Shown: positions 27,839 through 36,679, numbered from the stretch's first letter. The stretch is 64,000 nt of DNA from Brevibacterium marinum (GCF_011927955.1 NZ_JAATJN010000001.1:2232001-2296000), one strand, 5' to 3'. Notes: generated by a model not told the origin, from the letters alone. Program-made: numbers and translations.

Positions 27839-29476
27839 ATGTCAACGACGACATCAGCGAAAGTCGGAATCGGTCAGCGCGTCCTCGACGGAATCGAACG
27901 GATCGGCAACAGACTGCCGGAGCCGTTCACCCTCTTCCTCGGACTGTTCCTCATCACCGGGGCGATTTCCACGGCCATGGCGATCGCCGACGTCTCGGTC
28001 TCCATTCCCGGCAGCGACGAGACCGTGGCGATCAAGGGACTCTTCACCGGCGAGGGTCTGTCCTGGCTGACGACGACGATGGGCGACAACTACATCGGAT
28101 TCCCACCGCTGGCCACGGTGCTGCCGATCCTTCTGGCCGTCGGTGTGGCGGAGAAGTCGGGCATGCTCGCTGCGGCCGTGCGCATCGCATTCGGCAAGAG
28201 TCCGAAGTGGCTGCTGCCCTATGCGGTCGGCTTCGTCGGTGTCGTCGGATCGATCATGGCCGACTCCGCCTTCATCATCATCCCACCACTGGCTGCACTC
28301 GTGTTCAAAGCGGCCGGACGGCACCCGATGGCAGGGCTGATCGGCGGTTTCGCCGCCACCGGCGCCGGCTATTCGACCTCGATCGTGCCGACCAGCCTCG
28401 ACGCGCTCTTCGCCGGCATCACCACCTCGGTGATGGACACCCTGCCTGGCACCGAGTACACGGCGGTCAACCCGGTGTCGAACTACTTCTTCAACATCGT
28501 CGCCTCGATCGTGCTGGCGACCATCGCCGGTTTCATCATCGACAAGCTGATCGAACCGAACATGATCCGCAAAGGCGTGCCGCGCGAATATGCGGACACC
28601 ACGTCATCCGGTCTGGCCAAGGAGTACCGGGCGACGGACAACCCCTACGGCGAGGACTCGGTGTCCGCCGAGGAAGTCGAGGAGTCGCAGAAGGAGGTCA
28701 AGGCCGAGCTCGAACCCCAGGAGAAGCGGGGCTTGATCTGGTCGATGGCCGCGGCCCTGCTGCTCACCGCGGTGCTGCTCTTCGCCTTTCTCGTCCCCGA
28801 TTCGCCCTGGCGCAACGACGACGGCGGATTCCTGCCGAAGTCTCCGCTGCTGTCCTCGATCGTGTTCATCGTCTTCGCCTACTTCATGCTCATGGGCGTC
28901 GTCTACGGCTTCGTCGTGCACACCGTGCGGTCGATGAACGACCTGGTGCGGATGATGAGCCAGTCGATCGTCGACATGATGTCCTTCCTCATCCTCGCGT
29001 TCATCCTCGGCCAGTTCATCGCCCTGTTCAACTGGACGGGCATCGGATCGTGGATCGCAGTCGCCGGTGCCGAAGGGCTCCAGGCCATCGGGCTGACCGG
29101 CTTCGCGGCGATCCTCGGCTTCATGCTCCTTGCCAGTGTGCTCAACCTGTTCATCGTCTCCGGGTCCTCGATGTGGACGCTCATGGCAGCGGTGTTCGTG
29201 CCGCTGTTCACGCTGCTCGACTACGAGCCGGCGTTCATCCAGGCCGGATTCCGCGTCGGCGACTCCGCCACGCAGGTCATCACCCCGCTCAACCCCTACA
29301 TGATCGTCCTCCTGGGACTCGTGCGTCGCTACGAACCCAATGCCGGATTCGGCACGATCATCTCGAGGATGGTCCCGTTCGTCATTCCGTTCTGGCTGGC
29401 CTGGGCGGGACTGCTGGCGATCTGGTTCTTCTTCGATCTGCCGCTGGGGCCGGGCAACGGCGTCTTCCTCGAGTAA
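27839..29476 (+). CDS. AbgT-family transporter
   Basis: Inner-membrane transporter of 545 residues with about 11-13 helices. Family signatures are GNRLPEPFTLFLGLFLI at the start, SGMLAAAVRIAF, GSIMADSAFIIIPPL and the late SSMWTLMAAVF and NPYMIVLLGL blocks. AbgT proteins carry p-aminobenzoyl-glutamate or export sulfonamides by proton antiport. Pairing with an M20 hydrolase favours import of an amide here. A hydrophilic loop of about 40 residues sits near 245-290. Confidence 0.93.
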   Translation: MSTTTSAKVGIGQRVLDGIERIGNRLPEPFTLFLGLFLITGAISTAMAIADVSVSIPGSDETVAIKGLFTGEGLSWLTTTMGDNYIGFPPLATVLPILLAVGVAEKSGMLAAAVRIAFGKSPKWLLPYAVGFVGVVGSIMADSAFIIIPPLAALVFKAAGRHPMAGLIGGFAATGAGYSTSIVPTSLDALFAGITTSVMDTLPGTEYTAVNPVSNYFFNIVASIVLATIAGFIIDKLIEPNMIRKGVPREYADTTSSGLAKEYRATDNPYGEDSVSAEEVEESQKEVKAELEPQEKRGLIWSMAAALLLTAVLLFAFLVPDSPWRNDDGGFLPKSPLLSSIVFIVFAYFMLMGVVYGFVVHTVRSMNDLVRMMSQSIVDMMSFLILAFILGQFIALFNWTGIGSWIAVAGAEGLQAIGLTGFAAILGFMLLASVLNLFIVSGSSMWTLMAAVFVPLFTLLDYEPAFIQAGFRVGDSATQVITPLNPYMIVLLGLVRRYEPNAGFGTIISRMVPFVIPFWLAWAGLLAIWFFFDLPLGPGNGVFLE

Positions 29477-29529
29477 GACGACGGTGGACGTCGGATACGC
29501 CGCAACCCGAGCCCTTCGCCGAGGCGGTT

Positions 29530-30537
29530 TCAGAGCATCTGCTGCACGCCCTGGCGCCAGTCGGTCGTGCCGAGGCTCGCCCCGAGCTCTCCGGGCTCGA
29601 TGACGCAGGGCGAGTACCAGATCGGGGCGAGCTGGTTGAGTTCGAACATCGAGCGCTCGACGACCCCCGCCACACGTGTCGACCAGCGGGGGAGGACCAG
29701 CGGCCGCTTCGGCTTCGAACCGAGGTGCCGGTGGGTGAACTCCACGAGCTCACCCAGAGTCGGGTTCGACGAGGGGGCGATGTGCAGGCGATGCGAGTTC
29801 GCAGGGACGTCGGCGAGGGTGTGTGCCGCGCGAATCATCGCGGCCGCGAGATCCCCGATGACCGTGATTCCATGGGCGACGTCTGTACGAGCGGGAACGA
29901 AGGCCCGACGCCCCTTGGCGATCGGATCCGTGATGCACATCCGCACCACCGACGACCACTGCTGTGCTGTCGTGCCGAGCAGGTCCCCGGCAACGACACT
30001 CGCCGAGGTGGCCGGGTGTGCCTGGCGAGCTTCGATGAGGCTCTGACGGATCCGGCCCTTGTCCTCAACCGGAGCGAACGGGGAAGTTTCGGTGATCGCT
30101 CCGCGCAGGCCCGCGAAGGCGTACACGGATTCGGGGAAGACGACCGGGATGCCGAGGCTCGCCGCGGTGTCCATGACCGCTGAGTCGAGCTGGGGGAGAA
30201 GACGCGCCCACACTCTGCTGTCATAGGCGGCATGCGCGCAGGCGAAGATGACGTCGACGCCCTCGGCCGCCTGGAGCAGCTGCGCGGAATCGGAGGCGTC
30301 CGTGCGAATATGGCTGACCTGTGCGCCACCGATGCCTGGGGCGGAGGCGGTCGTCGCTGAAGACGCACCCGATGCCGAGGCCGTTGCAGTCGATGCGGTC
30401 ATGGGGGTCGTTGCGGCAGACGGTGCGCGCTCAGGGCCCGACCTGGTGGCGACCGTGGTGTGGACCCCAGCCGCCGAGAGCTGGGAGGCGATCTCCGCGC
30501 CGATCTGCCCGTAGCCGATGATGAGTGCTGATTTCAT
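29530..30537 (-). CDS. NAD-dependent epimerase/dehydratase family protein
   Basis: Extended SDR-like protein of 335 residues with the nucleotide loop GYGQIGAEIA at the N-terminus and SVYAFAGL in place of the usual catalytic YxxxK segment, so reductase activity is doubtful; an NmrA/atypical role is possible. Residues about 36-70 form an Ala/Ser/Thr-rich insertion after the second strand. Divergent from a TetR regulator with two palindromes between them, which suggests it is the regulator's target. Confidence 0.82.
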   Translation of the reverse strand: MKSALIIGYGQIGAEIASQLSAAGVHTTVATRSGPERAPSAATTPMTASTATASASGASSATTASAPGIGGAQVSHIRTDASDSAQLLQAAEGVDVIFACAHAAYDSRVWARLLPQLDSAVMDTAASLGIPVVFPESVYAFAGLRGAITETSPFAPVEDKGRIRQSLIEARQAHPATSASVVAGDLLGTTAQQWSSVVRMCITDPIAKGRRAFVPARTDVAHGITVIGDLAAAMIRAAHTLADVPANSHRLHIAPSSNPTLGELVEFTHRHLGSKPKRPLVLPRWSTRVAGVVERSMFELNQLAPIWYSPCVIEPGELGASLGTTDWRQGVQQML

Positions 30538-30604
30538 GGTGGTGTCCTTTGCGAGAGTCGGTGATGTACCGCGGCGCGTATGGACGCCGGAGTGCTGAAC
30601 ATTC

Positions 30605-30666
30605 GAGAGCGGTGCTCTCTGAAATCAGCATAGAGCGATGCACGTGCCAATGCAAGAGCAGTGCTC
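30605..30666. promoter_or_regulatory. Two palindromic operators, probably for the TetR protein
   Basis: GAGAGCGGTGCTCTC (30605-30619) and GAGCAGTGCTC (30656-30666) share the core GAGC-RGT-GCTC and are centred 49 bp apart in the divergent promoter. Palindromes of this size are usual TetR targets. Confidence 0.65.
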
Positions 30667-30705
30667 GCTATTGTTATCTTCGCTCTCTCGATCTAAGGTG
30701 AGGCC

Positions 30706-31359
30706 ATGGCGAATACGACACCGCGTGAGCGAGCACGGCAGGAAACCGAAGCGCAGATCACCCGAATCGCGAACCGCATGCTGGATGCGGACGGTCTCGA
30801 GGGGGTGTCGCTTCGCGCGATCGCGAGGGAGCTCGGAATCGTCTCCAGCGCGATCTACCGATACGTGCGCAACCGGGACGAGCTGCTGACAATCCTCATC
30901 CGCGACGCCTACACCTCGATCGCCGACGAGGTGGACAGTGCGCTCGACGCCGACGAGTCCGTTCTCACCGTCGGCGCAATCATGCTCGACTGGTCACGCA
31001 GGCATCCCAATCGGTGGGCACTCATCTACGGCACTCCGATCCCCGACTATCAGGCCCCGCGCGATGAGACCGTGGTTCCCGGGACCCGGATCGCAGTGCG
31101 GCTGGCGACCCTCCTCGCCAAGACTCCCGGGGCGAAGGACGAGCTGCAGGTTCCGCCGGCGCACGCCTTCGATGCGCTGCGAGAAGGGCTGCGGGAGATG
31201 AGGGTCGAGGCTGATGATGCGGTGATCATGCAGTGTGTGACCGTGTGGGTGGCGATCATCGGTCTCATCAACGCATTCCGCTTCGGTCAGTTCGGCCCCG
31301 GGATCGAATCGGCCGAGGACGAGCTCATGGGCGGTCTCGTGTCGACCCTGGGGTACTGA
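30706..31359 (+). CDS. TetR-family transcriptional regulator
   Basis: 217 residues. The N-terminal helix-turn-helix is RIANRMLDADGLEGVSLRAIARELGIVSSAIYRYVRNRDELL, displayed in two parts here as LEGVSLRAIARELGIV and SAIYRYVRNRDELL. The C-terminal half resembles the TetR_C_33/WHG group (PDYQAPRDETVVPGTR). AAGGTGAGG precedes the ATG. Ligand unknown; the divergent oxidoreductase is the likely target. Confidence 0.9.
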   Translation: MANTTPRERARQETEAQITRIANRMLDADGLEGVSLRAIARELGIVSSAIYRYVRNRDELLTILIRDAYTSIADEVDSALDADESVLTVGAIMLDWSRRHPNRWALIYGTPIPDYQAPRDETVVPGTRIAVRLATLLAKTPGAKDELQVPPAHAFDALREGLREMRVEADDAVIMQCVTVWVAIIGLINAFRFGQFGPGIESAEDELMGGLVSTLGY

Positions 31360-31499
31360 ACCGTCGCCGAGGTGGCCCGGCGCCGACGTTGCCATAGCAG
31401 AAGCGGCCCAGCACCGACGTTGCTCGGCACTGACGCCGCCCGTCGCCGACGCTGCTCGGAACTGACGCCGCCCGTCGCCGAGGCGGCCATAGCGGAAGC
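31360..31499. repeat. Imperfect interspersed repeats downstream of tetR
   Basis: ACTGACGCCGCCCGTCGCCG occurs twice (near 31429 and 31461), and GCCATAGCRGAAGCGGCCC twice (near 31391 and 31486). The stretch has no convincing coding frame. Confidence 0.6.
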
Positions 31500-31524
31500 G
31501 GCCCCCGACCAGTGGTCGGGGGCC
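31500..31524. terminator. Strong hairpin between converging tetR and DUF1844 genes
   Basis: Perfect palindrome: GGCCCCCGACCA, a single central G, then its complement. It lies between two gene ends and is probably a bidirectional terminator. Confidence 0.75.
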
Positions 31525-31581
31525 GCAGCGAATGATGGTGGTGGCGTCCGGCGAAATTGTCGGCGCACTCGGTGGTGAATG

Positions 31582-31953
31582 TCAGCGAACGGGGCCGGTG
31601 AATTTCTCCCCGGGGCCCTGACCGGGTTCGTCCTGAACCGTCGAGGCTTCACGGAAGGCCAGCTGCAGGCTCCGCAGTCCGTCGCGCAGAGGGCGAGCGT
31701 GGTGGTCACCGATGACCGTGGCGGCTCCGGTGACCAGGCCGGCCAGGGCGGTGATGAGTTTGCGTGCCTCGTCGAGGTCCTGCAGCTCTGCCGCTGACTG
31801 TTGAGTGGAGTCTTCGGCCAGGCCGCATTTGACGGCGGCGGCGGACATCAGGTGCACTGCTGCGGAGGTGACGATCTCGACCGCGGGCACTTCGGCGATG
31901 TCGCGAGTGACATCGGCAACCGCCTCGGCGGGGACAGGATTTTCAGAACTCAT
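31582..31953 (-). CDS. DUF1844 protein
   Basis: 123 residues from ATG 31953. The core AVEIVTSAAVHLMSAAAVKCGL ... DLDEARKLITALAGLVTGA is the DUF1844 signature. Ends are proline/acidic-rich. It is divergent from infC, its usual neighbour in Actinobacteria. Function unknown. The frame is open further upstream, but homologues start near this ATG. Confidence 0.85.
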   Translation of the reverse strand: MSSENPVPAEAVADVTRDIAEVPAVEIVTSAAVHLMSAAAVKCGLAEDSTQQSAAELQDLDEARKLITALAGLVTGAATVIGDHHARPLRDGLRSLQLAFREASTVQDEPGQGPGEKFTGPVR

Positions 31954-32277
31954 GGAACAAGCTTGACATATGATCGGGCCGATGATTGCACGATCCGCGT
32001 CGATGTGCGTAGAGTCATGAAGCGTAGTACACTGGGGTGTGGTGCGAAGCGGAGTCTGACTCCCACCTGGATCGCGAAGAGCGATCGGGTCCGATGATCT
32101 GATGATCGGCTGTCCGAGCGCACGCTCGGAAGCGCAGGTTGCAGATCGAGGTGTATTCACGTGACGTGGAACGGTTTCTAGGCCGTTGCTCTGGTGTGTG
32201 CAGGCTCCCTTGGCATGTGTGTCAATGGGAGCCTTTTTCATTGCCACGACATCATTGAGCTAAAAAGGAGTGAACAC
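31954..32277 (+). promoter_or_regulatory. infC leader region
   Basis: No gene in 324 bp. A possible -10 (TACACT, 32028-32033) would give a leader of about 200 nt rich in short stems (for example CGCGAAGAGCG and CCGAGCGCACGCTCGG), ending in the intrinsic terminator at 32202-32238 and the ribosome-binding site AAAAGGAG at 32263-32270. The layout suggests a structured regulatory leader. Confidence 0.6.
32202..32238 (+). terminator. Intrinsic terminator/attenuator before infC
   Basis: AGGCTCCC (32202-32209) pairs with GGGAGCCT (32227-32234), extended by TTG/CAA pairs and followed at once by TTTTTC. It lies in the leader, 40 bp before the infC start, so it can only act as an attenuator or read-through control. 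Confidence 0.75.
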
Positions 32278-32907
32278 ATCAGCGAGACGCGCATCAATGA
32301 CCGGATTCGGGTTCCCGAGGTCCGGTTGGTCGGACCCAACGGTGAACAGGTCGGTATCGTTGCCATTCGCAAGGCACTCGATCTCGCTGGCGAGGCAGAT
32401 CTCGACCTGGTCGAGGTCGCACCGCAGGCGAAACCTCCCGTGGCCAAACTCATGGACTACGGGAAATTCAAATACGAATCTGCTCAGAAGGCCAGAGAAG
32501 CCCGGAAGAACCAGGCGAACACTGCGCTGAAAGAGATCCGCTTCCGTCTCAAGATCGATGAACACGATTATGAGACGAAGAAGGGGCACGTGACCCGCTT
32601 CCTGGAGGCGGGCGACAAGGTCAAGGTCATGATCATGTTCCGCGGCCGTGAGCAGTCGCGCCCGGAAATGGGCATCAAGCTGCTCAACCGACTGGCCGAA
32701 GATGTGTCCGACCTCGGCACCGTCGAATCCTCCCCGCGAGTCGACGGGCGCAACATGGTGATGGTCGTCGCCCCACTGAAATCTAAGTCCGATGCCAAGG
32801 CGGAGGCTCGCAAGGCATCGTCAGGTGCCAAGGGCCGCAACGCCGAGGTGAAATCCAGGCGCGATCGCGTCGCTGCCGAGAAGAACAACGCAGCGCCCGA
32901 CGCGTGA
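32278..32907 (+). CDS. infC: Translation initiation factor IF-3, apparent ATC start
   Basis: 209 residues. The N-domain ([37 protein letters not shown]) and C-domain ([31 protein letters not shown]) are complete. No ATG, GTG or TTG is suitably placed in frame: the upstream in-frame GTG 32194 and ATG 32215 lie in the terminator. ATC 32278 lies 7 nt after a strong AAAAGGAG. IF-3 rejects non-standard starts, so this would give autoregulation like the AUU start in E. coli. rpmI and rplT follow. Confidence 0.93.
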   Translation: MSETRINDRIRVPEVRLVGPNGEQVGIVAIRKALDLAGEADLDLVEVAPQAKPPVAKLMDYGKFKYESAQKAREARKNQANTALKEIRFRLKIDEHDYETKKGHVTRFLEAGDKVKVMIMFRGREQSRPEMGIKLLNRLAEDVSDLGTVESSPRVDGRNMVMVVAPLKSKSDAKAEARKASSGAKGRNAEVKSRRDRVAAEKNNAAPDA

Positions 32908-33004
32908 GAAATAAGTAGCGTCGCAGACCTCCGTGGCCTGTGCGTGTGAAGTAGTTGTCAGCCGGTTCGCCGGTGACAACGAAATTGCAAAGGAGAACGG
33001 CACG

Positions 33005-33208
33005 ATGCCGAAGCAGAAGACGAACAGCAGTGCCAAAAAGCGCATGCGCGTGACCGGCACTGGCAAGATCATGCGCGAAGGCGTGAACAACCAGCACAAG
33101 TTCGAGGGCAAGAACTCGGCTCGTAAGCGTCGCGTTGCCACTGACCAGGTCATCACCGGCGGAGATCGCGTCAAGGCCCGTAAGCTTCTGGGCAAGCTCA
33201 AGGGCTGA
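33005..33208 (+). CDS. rpmI: 50S ribosomal protein L35
   Basis: 67-residue basic ribosomal protein: MPKQKTNSSAKKRMRVTGTG start and RKRRVATDQV block. Second gene of infC-rpmI-rplT, preceded by AAAGGAG. Confidence 0.96.
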   Translation: MPKQKTNSSAKKRMRVTGTGKIMREGVNNQHKFEGKNSARKRRVATDQVITGGDRVKARKLLGKLKG

Positions 33209-33318
33209 GACCCACTCGGATCCGACCCGAACACGGGTCGCCCGAACGAGTCCATCCCTCCCAGCTAAATCCAGATACCGGTACCGCCGGTCGAACGACA
33301 TTTTCTAAGGAGTAACAC

Positions 33319-33708
33319 GTGGCACGTGTTAAGAGAGCGGTCAACGCTCACAAGAAGCGCCGGGTCATCCTTGACCGGGCAAGCGGCTACCGCGGACAGC
33401 GCTCGCGCCTGTACCGCAAGGCCAAAGAGCAGGTCATTCACTCGCTCGTCTACAGCTACCGTGACCGCCGCGCCCGCAAGGGTGACTTCCGTCGCCTGTG
33501 GATCCAGCGCATCAACGCCGGCGCACGCGCCAACGGCATGACCTACAACCGCTTCATCCAGGGCCTGAAGGCCGCCGGAGTCGAGGTCGATCGCCGTATG
33601 CTCGCCGAGCTCGCCGTCAACGATTCGGCCACCTTCGCGCACCTGGTCAAGGTCGCCAAGGAAGCCCTGCCGACCGACGTCAACGCAGCGAAGACCGCCG
33701 CAGCCTGA
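33319..33708 (+). CDS. rplT: 50S ribosomal protein L20
   Basis: 129-residue protein binding 23S rRNA early in 50S assembly. [15 protein letters not shown] start, [19 protein letters not shown] and [20 protein letters not shown] blocks. The start is GTG at 33319 after AAGGAG. Ends the infC operon before a strong terminator. Confidence 0.97.
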   Translation: MARVKRAVNAHKKRRVILDRASGYRGQRSRLYRKAKEQVIHSLVYSYRDRRARKGDFRRLWIQRINAGARANGMTYNRFIQGLKAAGVEVDRRMLAELAVNDSATFAHLVKVAKEALPTDVNAAKTAAA

Positions 33709-33728
33709 TCTGCCGGCCCTCACGCTCT

Positions 33729-33769
33729 CAACGGCCCCGAACTTCTATGGTTCGGGGCCGTTGATTTTG
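33729..33769 (+). terminator. Intrinsic terminator after rplT
   Basis: CAACGGCCCCGAAC (33729-33742) pairs perfectly over 14 bp with 33750-33763 around a 7-nt loop, followed by ATTTTGT. Confidence 0.9.
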
Positions 33770-33836
33770 TCTCACGCGGTAAAGCCGCTCCAGTCACAGC
33801 CAGTTCCTACAGTAAGAATGCGGGTCAGCGAACTCC

Positions 33837-34727
33837 ATGAAACTTCCAGACGCCATCTCCTCACCGAACTCGAAGCGGGTCAAGAACGCGGTCAAGCTGC
33901 TCAAGCGCCACAGCCGCAAGACGATGGGGCAGTTCCTCGTCGAAGGTCCGCAGGCCGTGCGTGAGGCACTGGAGCGCCATGTCGAGCTCGATCTTCCAGG
34001 GCAGTCGCCCGGGGTCCCCGATTGGGTGGGGTCGGTCGCCGATCCGCAGGGAGCCGTCGTCGAACTCTTCATCACCGAGGAAGCCGCCGAGGCGCACCCG
34101 GAGTTCGTCACGACCGTCAAGACGTGCGACATCCACTGGAACATCATCACACCCGAGGTGCTGACCGAACTGTCCGCAACGGTCAATTCGCAGGGTGTCG
34201 TCGCCGTCTGTGAACGCCTCGACGTCGAGCTGACCTCGGTCATCGACACGGAGGCGCAGCTCATCGTCGTCCTCTCCCAGGTCCGCGACCCAGGCAACGC
34301 CGGCACGATCATCCGCCTCGCCGACGCCGCCGGTGCCGACGCCGTGGTTCTGACGGCCTCGAGCGTCGACATCTACAACGACAAGACCGTCCGCTCGACC
34401 GCCGGGTCCCTGTTCCATGTTCCCGTGGTCACCGGTGTCGGCCTCGCCGAGGTGACCGAACTCGCCCGTGCCCGTGGCCTGCAGGTGCTCGCCGCCGATG
34501 CGAATGAGCGCGCCCACGATGTCCACCATCCCTGGGACACCGGGCTTGATCTCTCCGCCCGCACCACCTGGGTCTTCGGCAACGAGGCCTGGGGGATGAG
34601 CGAGAAGGGCCTCGAACTCTGCGACTCCTCGGCCGCCGTGCCGATCTACGGGAGGGCAGAGAGCCTCAACCTTGCGACCGCTGCAGGCGTGTGCATCTAC
34701 GAGAGTGCTCGCAACCAGCGGATGTGA
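33837..34727 (+). CDS. SpoU/TrmH-family RNA 2'-O-ribose methyltransferase
   Basis: 296-residue SPOUT methyltransferase. A basic N-terminal substrate-binding domain (KRVKNAVKLLKRHSRKTMGQ) precedes the knot: SQVRDPGNAGTIIRLADAAG (motif 1), VFGNEAWGMS (motif 2), VPIYGRAESLNLATAAGVCIYE (motif 3). Homologues next to rplT and pheST in Actinobacteria modify rRNA. Its last 217 bp are copied at 36721-36937. Confidence 0.9.
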   Translation: MKLPDAISSPNSKRVKNAVKLLKRHSRKTMGQFLVEGPQAVREALERHVELDLPGQSPGVPDWVGSVADPQGAVVELFITEEAAEAHPEFVTTVKTCDIHWNIITPEVLTELSATVNSQGVVAVCERLDVELTSVIDTEAQLIVVLSQVRDPGNAGTIIRLADAAGADAVVLTASSVDIYNDKTVRSTAGSLFHVPVVTGVGLAEVTELARARGLQVLAADANERAHDVHHPWDTGLDLSARTTWVFGNEAWGMSEKGLELCDSSAAVPIYGRAESLNLATAAGVCIYESARNQRM

Positions 34728-34943
34728 GGCAGGACGACCACTGAAACTTGCCGGACAGTTGGAACACTCCGGATCTGATTGCGGGAGTGACTTCAGCAGC
34801 CGTTTTCACCCGGGACAATGCGGCAGGAACTTCGCTGACCCCGTCGAAATGAGCAAGACTCATTTCCAAATGACGCCGGTCCCGTTATTGTGAGAGCAAG
34901 GTAGCTGTTCGTTAAACGATGAGGTGCAGGACGGAGTGGAGCA

Positions 34944-35213
34944 ATGACCGGCAAGAAGTTTCGGCCGCAGACTCTTCCAGAAATGCGCGCGAAGTTCGTC
35001 AAGGATGCGCTGAGCTCGGTCATCGTGTGTATTGCAGTTGCCACGTTGTTCTGGTCCATCGGCTTCGGGACCGGCTCCTCACCCTCGGTCCCGCATCTTC
35101 TCGTCACCGTGACATTGCCTGCATTCATCGTCAGGGACTGCATCACCTACCTGCGCGCGAAGAGGACAGTCGATTTCCCCGGGCAGCTGCCCGCCCGGGA
35201 GTCGGCGGCCTGA
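34944..35213 (+). CDS. Small two-helix membrane protein
   Basis: 89 residues with hydrophobic stretches at about 24-45 and 50-66 and a basic N-terminus. GGAGCA precedes ATG 34944. Unrecognised family; no partner is evident. Confidence 0.65.
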   Translation: MTGKKFRPQTLPEMRAKFVKDALSSVIVCIAVATLFWSIGFGTGSSPSVPHLLVTVTLPAFIVRDCITYLRAKRTVDFPGQLPARESAA

Positions 35214-35336
35214 ACTGTTCGACGCCGCCGAAAGCCTCCCACGTCATATCGACCGGCGAGCTCGGGCGAAAGCTCAGAATTACCGTCCAGTAGAAATCCC
35301 TGTGCCCCACGCGCGATCTGCGCTAGATTAGTTTGC

Positions 35337-36230
35337 ATGCGAAGTAATACTGACGAGATCAGCGTCGACAGTGTCCGCATCGTTACGCCATCAGGGGCGG
35401 TGCGAGGACACCACATCACCCCGGAAGAACCGGAGAACGTCGTCGCCGCCGTCGTCCTGCACCCGGCCACTGCAGTTCCCGAGCGACTCTACAGGGGCTT
35501 CGCCGAATACCTGGCAGGCGAGGGGTTCGCCGTTGTGACCTACGACTACCGGGGGACCGGCAGCTCCGGCGTGCCGAGTGAGAACCGTGGCATCCGGATG
35601 CGCGACTGGATGACCGAGGACGTTCCGGCAGTCGCCCAGTGGGCCCACGATCGGTATCCGAATATTCCGCACCTGGCGGTCGGCCACAGCATCGGCGGCC
35701 ACGCCCTTGCCCTGGACAACGGCTCGTCACATTTGCAGGGGTTCGTCACGATTGCTTCCCACACCGGTGTCACCGCCACCATTCCGACGTTCTCGGAACG
35801 GCTGAAAGTGGGATTTGTGCTGCGCGTACTCGGTCCCCTCACGGCGAGGGTCCTGGGCTACGTCCCCGGCCGCCGAATCGGCCTGGGCGAAGACATGCCC
35901 GGGGCGTCGATGCTCGAATGGAGCAAGTGGTCGAGACTTCCCGGCTACTTCTTCGACGATTCGACGATGGCCGCGAAAGCTCGGGCGGCGCGGGTGACGC
36001 AGGATGTCTTGGCGATCGGATTCACCGATGATCTGTGGGCGACGTCCCAGCAGATCGACGCCATCACCGAGCATCTGAGCAACGCCGAGGTGGAGCGGCG
36101 CACCGTTGATCCCCGATCCGTGGGAGTGGCGAAGATCGGTCATATGGGATTCTTCCGGCGCGAGAACTGCGAGCGGCTCTGGCCCGAAGTCAGTGCGTGG
36201 CTGCAGCAGCATGCGGAGCCCCTGTCGTGA
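35337..36230 (+). CDS. Alpha/beta hydrolase
   Basis: 297 residues, serine-hydrolase fold: oxyanion strand VVLHPATAVPERLYRGFA, nucleophile elbow GHSIGGHA near residue 121, and a late His in KIGHMGFFR. Similar to COG4757-type predicted hydrolases. A possible -10 (TAGATT) ends 7 nt before the ATG and no ribosome-binding site is seen, so the transcript may be leaderless. Overlaps the MarR gene by 4 bp. Confidence 0.85.
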   Translation: MRSNTDEISVDSVRIVTPSGAVRGHHITPEEPENVVAAVVLHPATAVPERLYRGFAEYLAGEGFAVVTYDYRGTGSSGVPSENRGIRMRDWMTEDVPAVAQWAHDRYPNIPHLAVGHSIGGHALALDNGSSHLQGFVTIASHTGVTATIPTFSERLKVGFVLRVLGPLTARVLGYVPGRRIGLGEDMPGASMLEWSKWSRLPGYFFDDSTMAAKARAARVTQDVLAIGFTDDLWATSQQIDAITEHLSNAEVERRTVDPRSVGVAKIGHMGFFRRENCERLWPEVSAWLQQHAEPLS

Positions 36231-36673
36231 GTCCGTCCCGTGCACCGCGCCTGATATTCCTCCTCAGCGGTGCCGAACGTGCCGTTCGCCGGTGGATCGA
36301 CGCACGCGGCAACGCGTATGGGATGACAGCCGCGAAGGGCGGGGTACTCATGTACCTGAGGCAGAACCCCGCGGCGACGATGAGCGAGCTCTCGAGCGCA
36401 CTGCGCGCCTCTCTAGCAGGCTCGAGTGGTCTGCTGGCGAGGATGGAATCAGGCGGTCTCGTGTCTCGTGCTCCTGATGTGGCCGATCAGCGCATCACTC
36501 GGGTCACTCTCACAGAGCGTGGAGCTCGGGTCGCCAAGGAGACGAAGGCCGCGATCAACGACCTCAACGCGCAGCTGACAGACGGTTTCGACGAGCAGGA
36601 ACTCGCCACCGTCGCCCGGTGGCTCGACCACGCATCAAGCGTTCTCAACACAGAAGACTCCACCGAAGGTTGA
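36227..36673 (+). CDS. MarR-family transcriptional regulator
   Basis: 148 residues from GTG 36227, overlapping the hydrolase stop (GTGA). Winged helix-turn-helix about 25-105: GMTAAKGGVLMYLRQNPAATMSELSSAL (given as MTAAKGGVLMYLRQNP and MSELSSAL) and VADQRITRVTLTERG wing. Probably regulates its own operon. Ligand unknown. Confidence 0.87.
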   Translation: MSPSRAPRLIFLLSGAERAVRRWIDARGNAYGMTAAKGGVLMYLRQNPAATMSELSSALRASLAGSSGLLARMESGGLVSRAPDVADQRITRVTLTERGARVAKETKAAINDLNAQLTDGFDEQELATVARWLDHASSVLNTEDSTEG

Positions 36674-36679
36674 GGCTGA

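Noticed and set aside
27811..30183. 790-codon open frame on the plus strand
   Set aside because: It is a GC-driven shadow of the AbgT gene and the antisense of the epimerase; its composition is Arg/His/Gly-rich with no domain.
32017..32097. 26-codon upstream ORF in the infC leader
   Set aside because: No ribosome-binding site, and its ATG lies upstream of or within the likely promoter, so it may not be transcribed.
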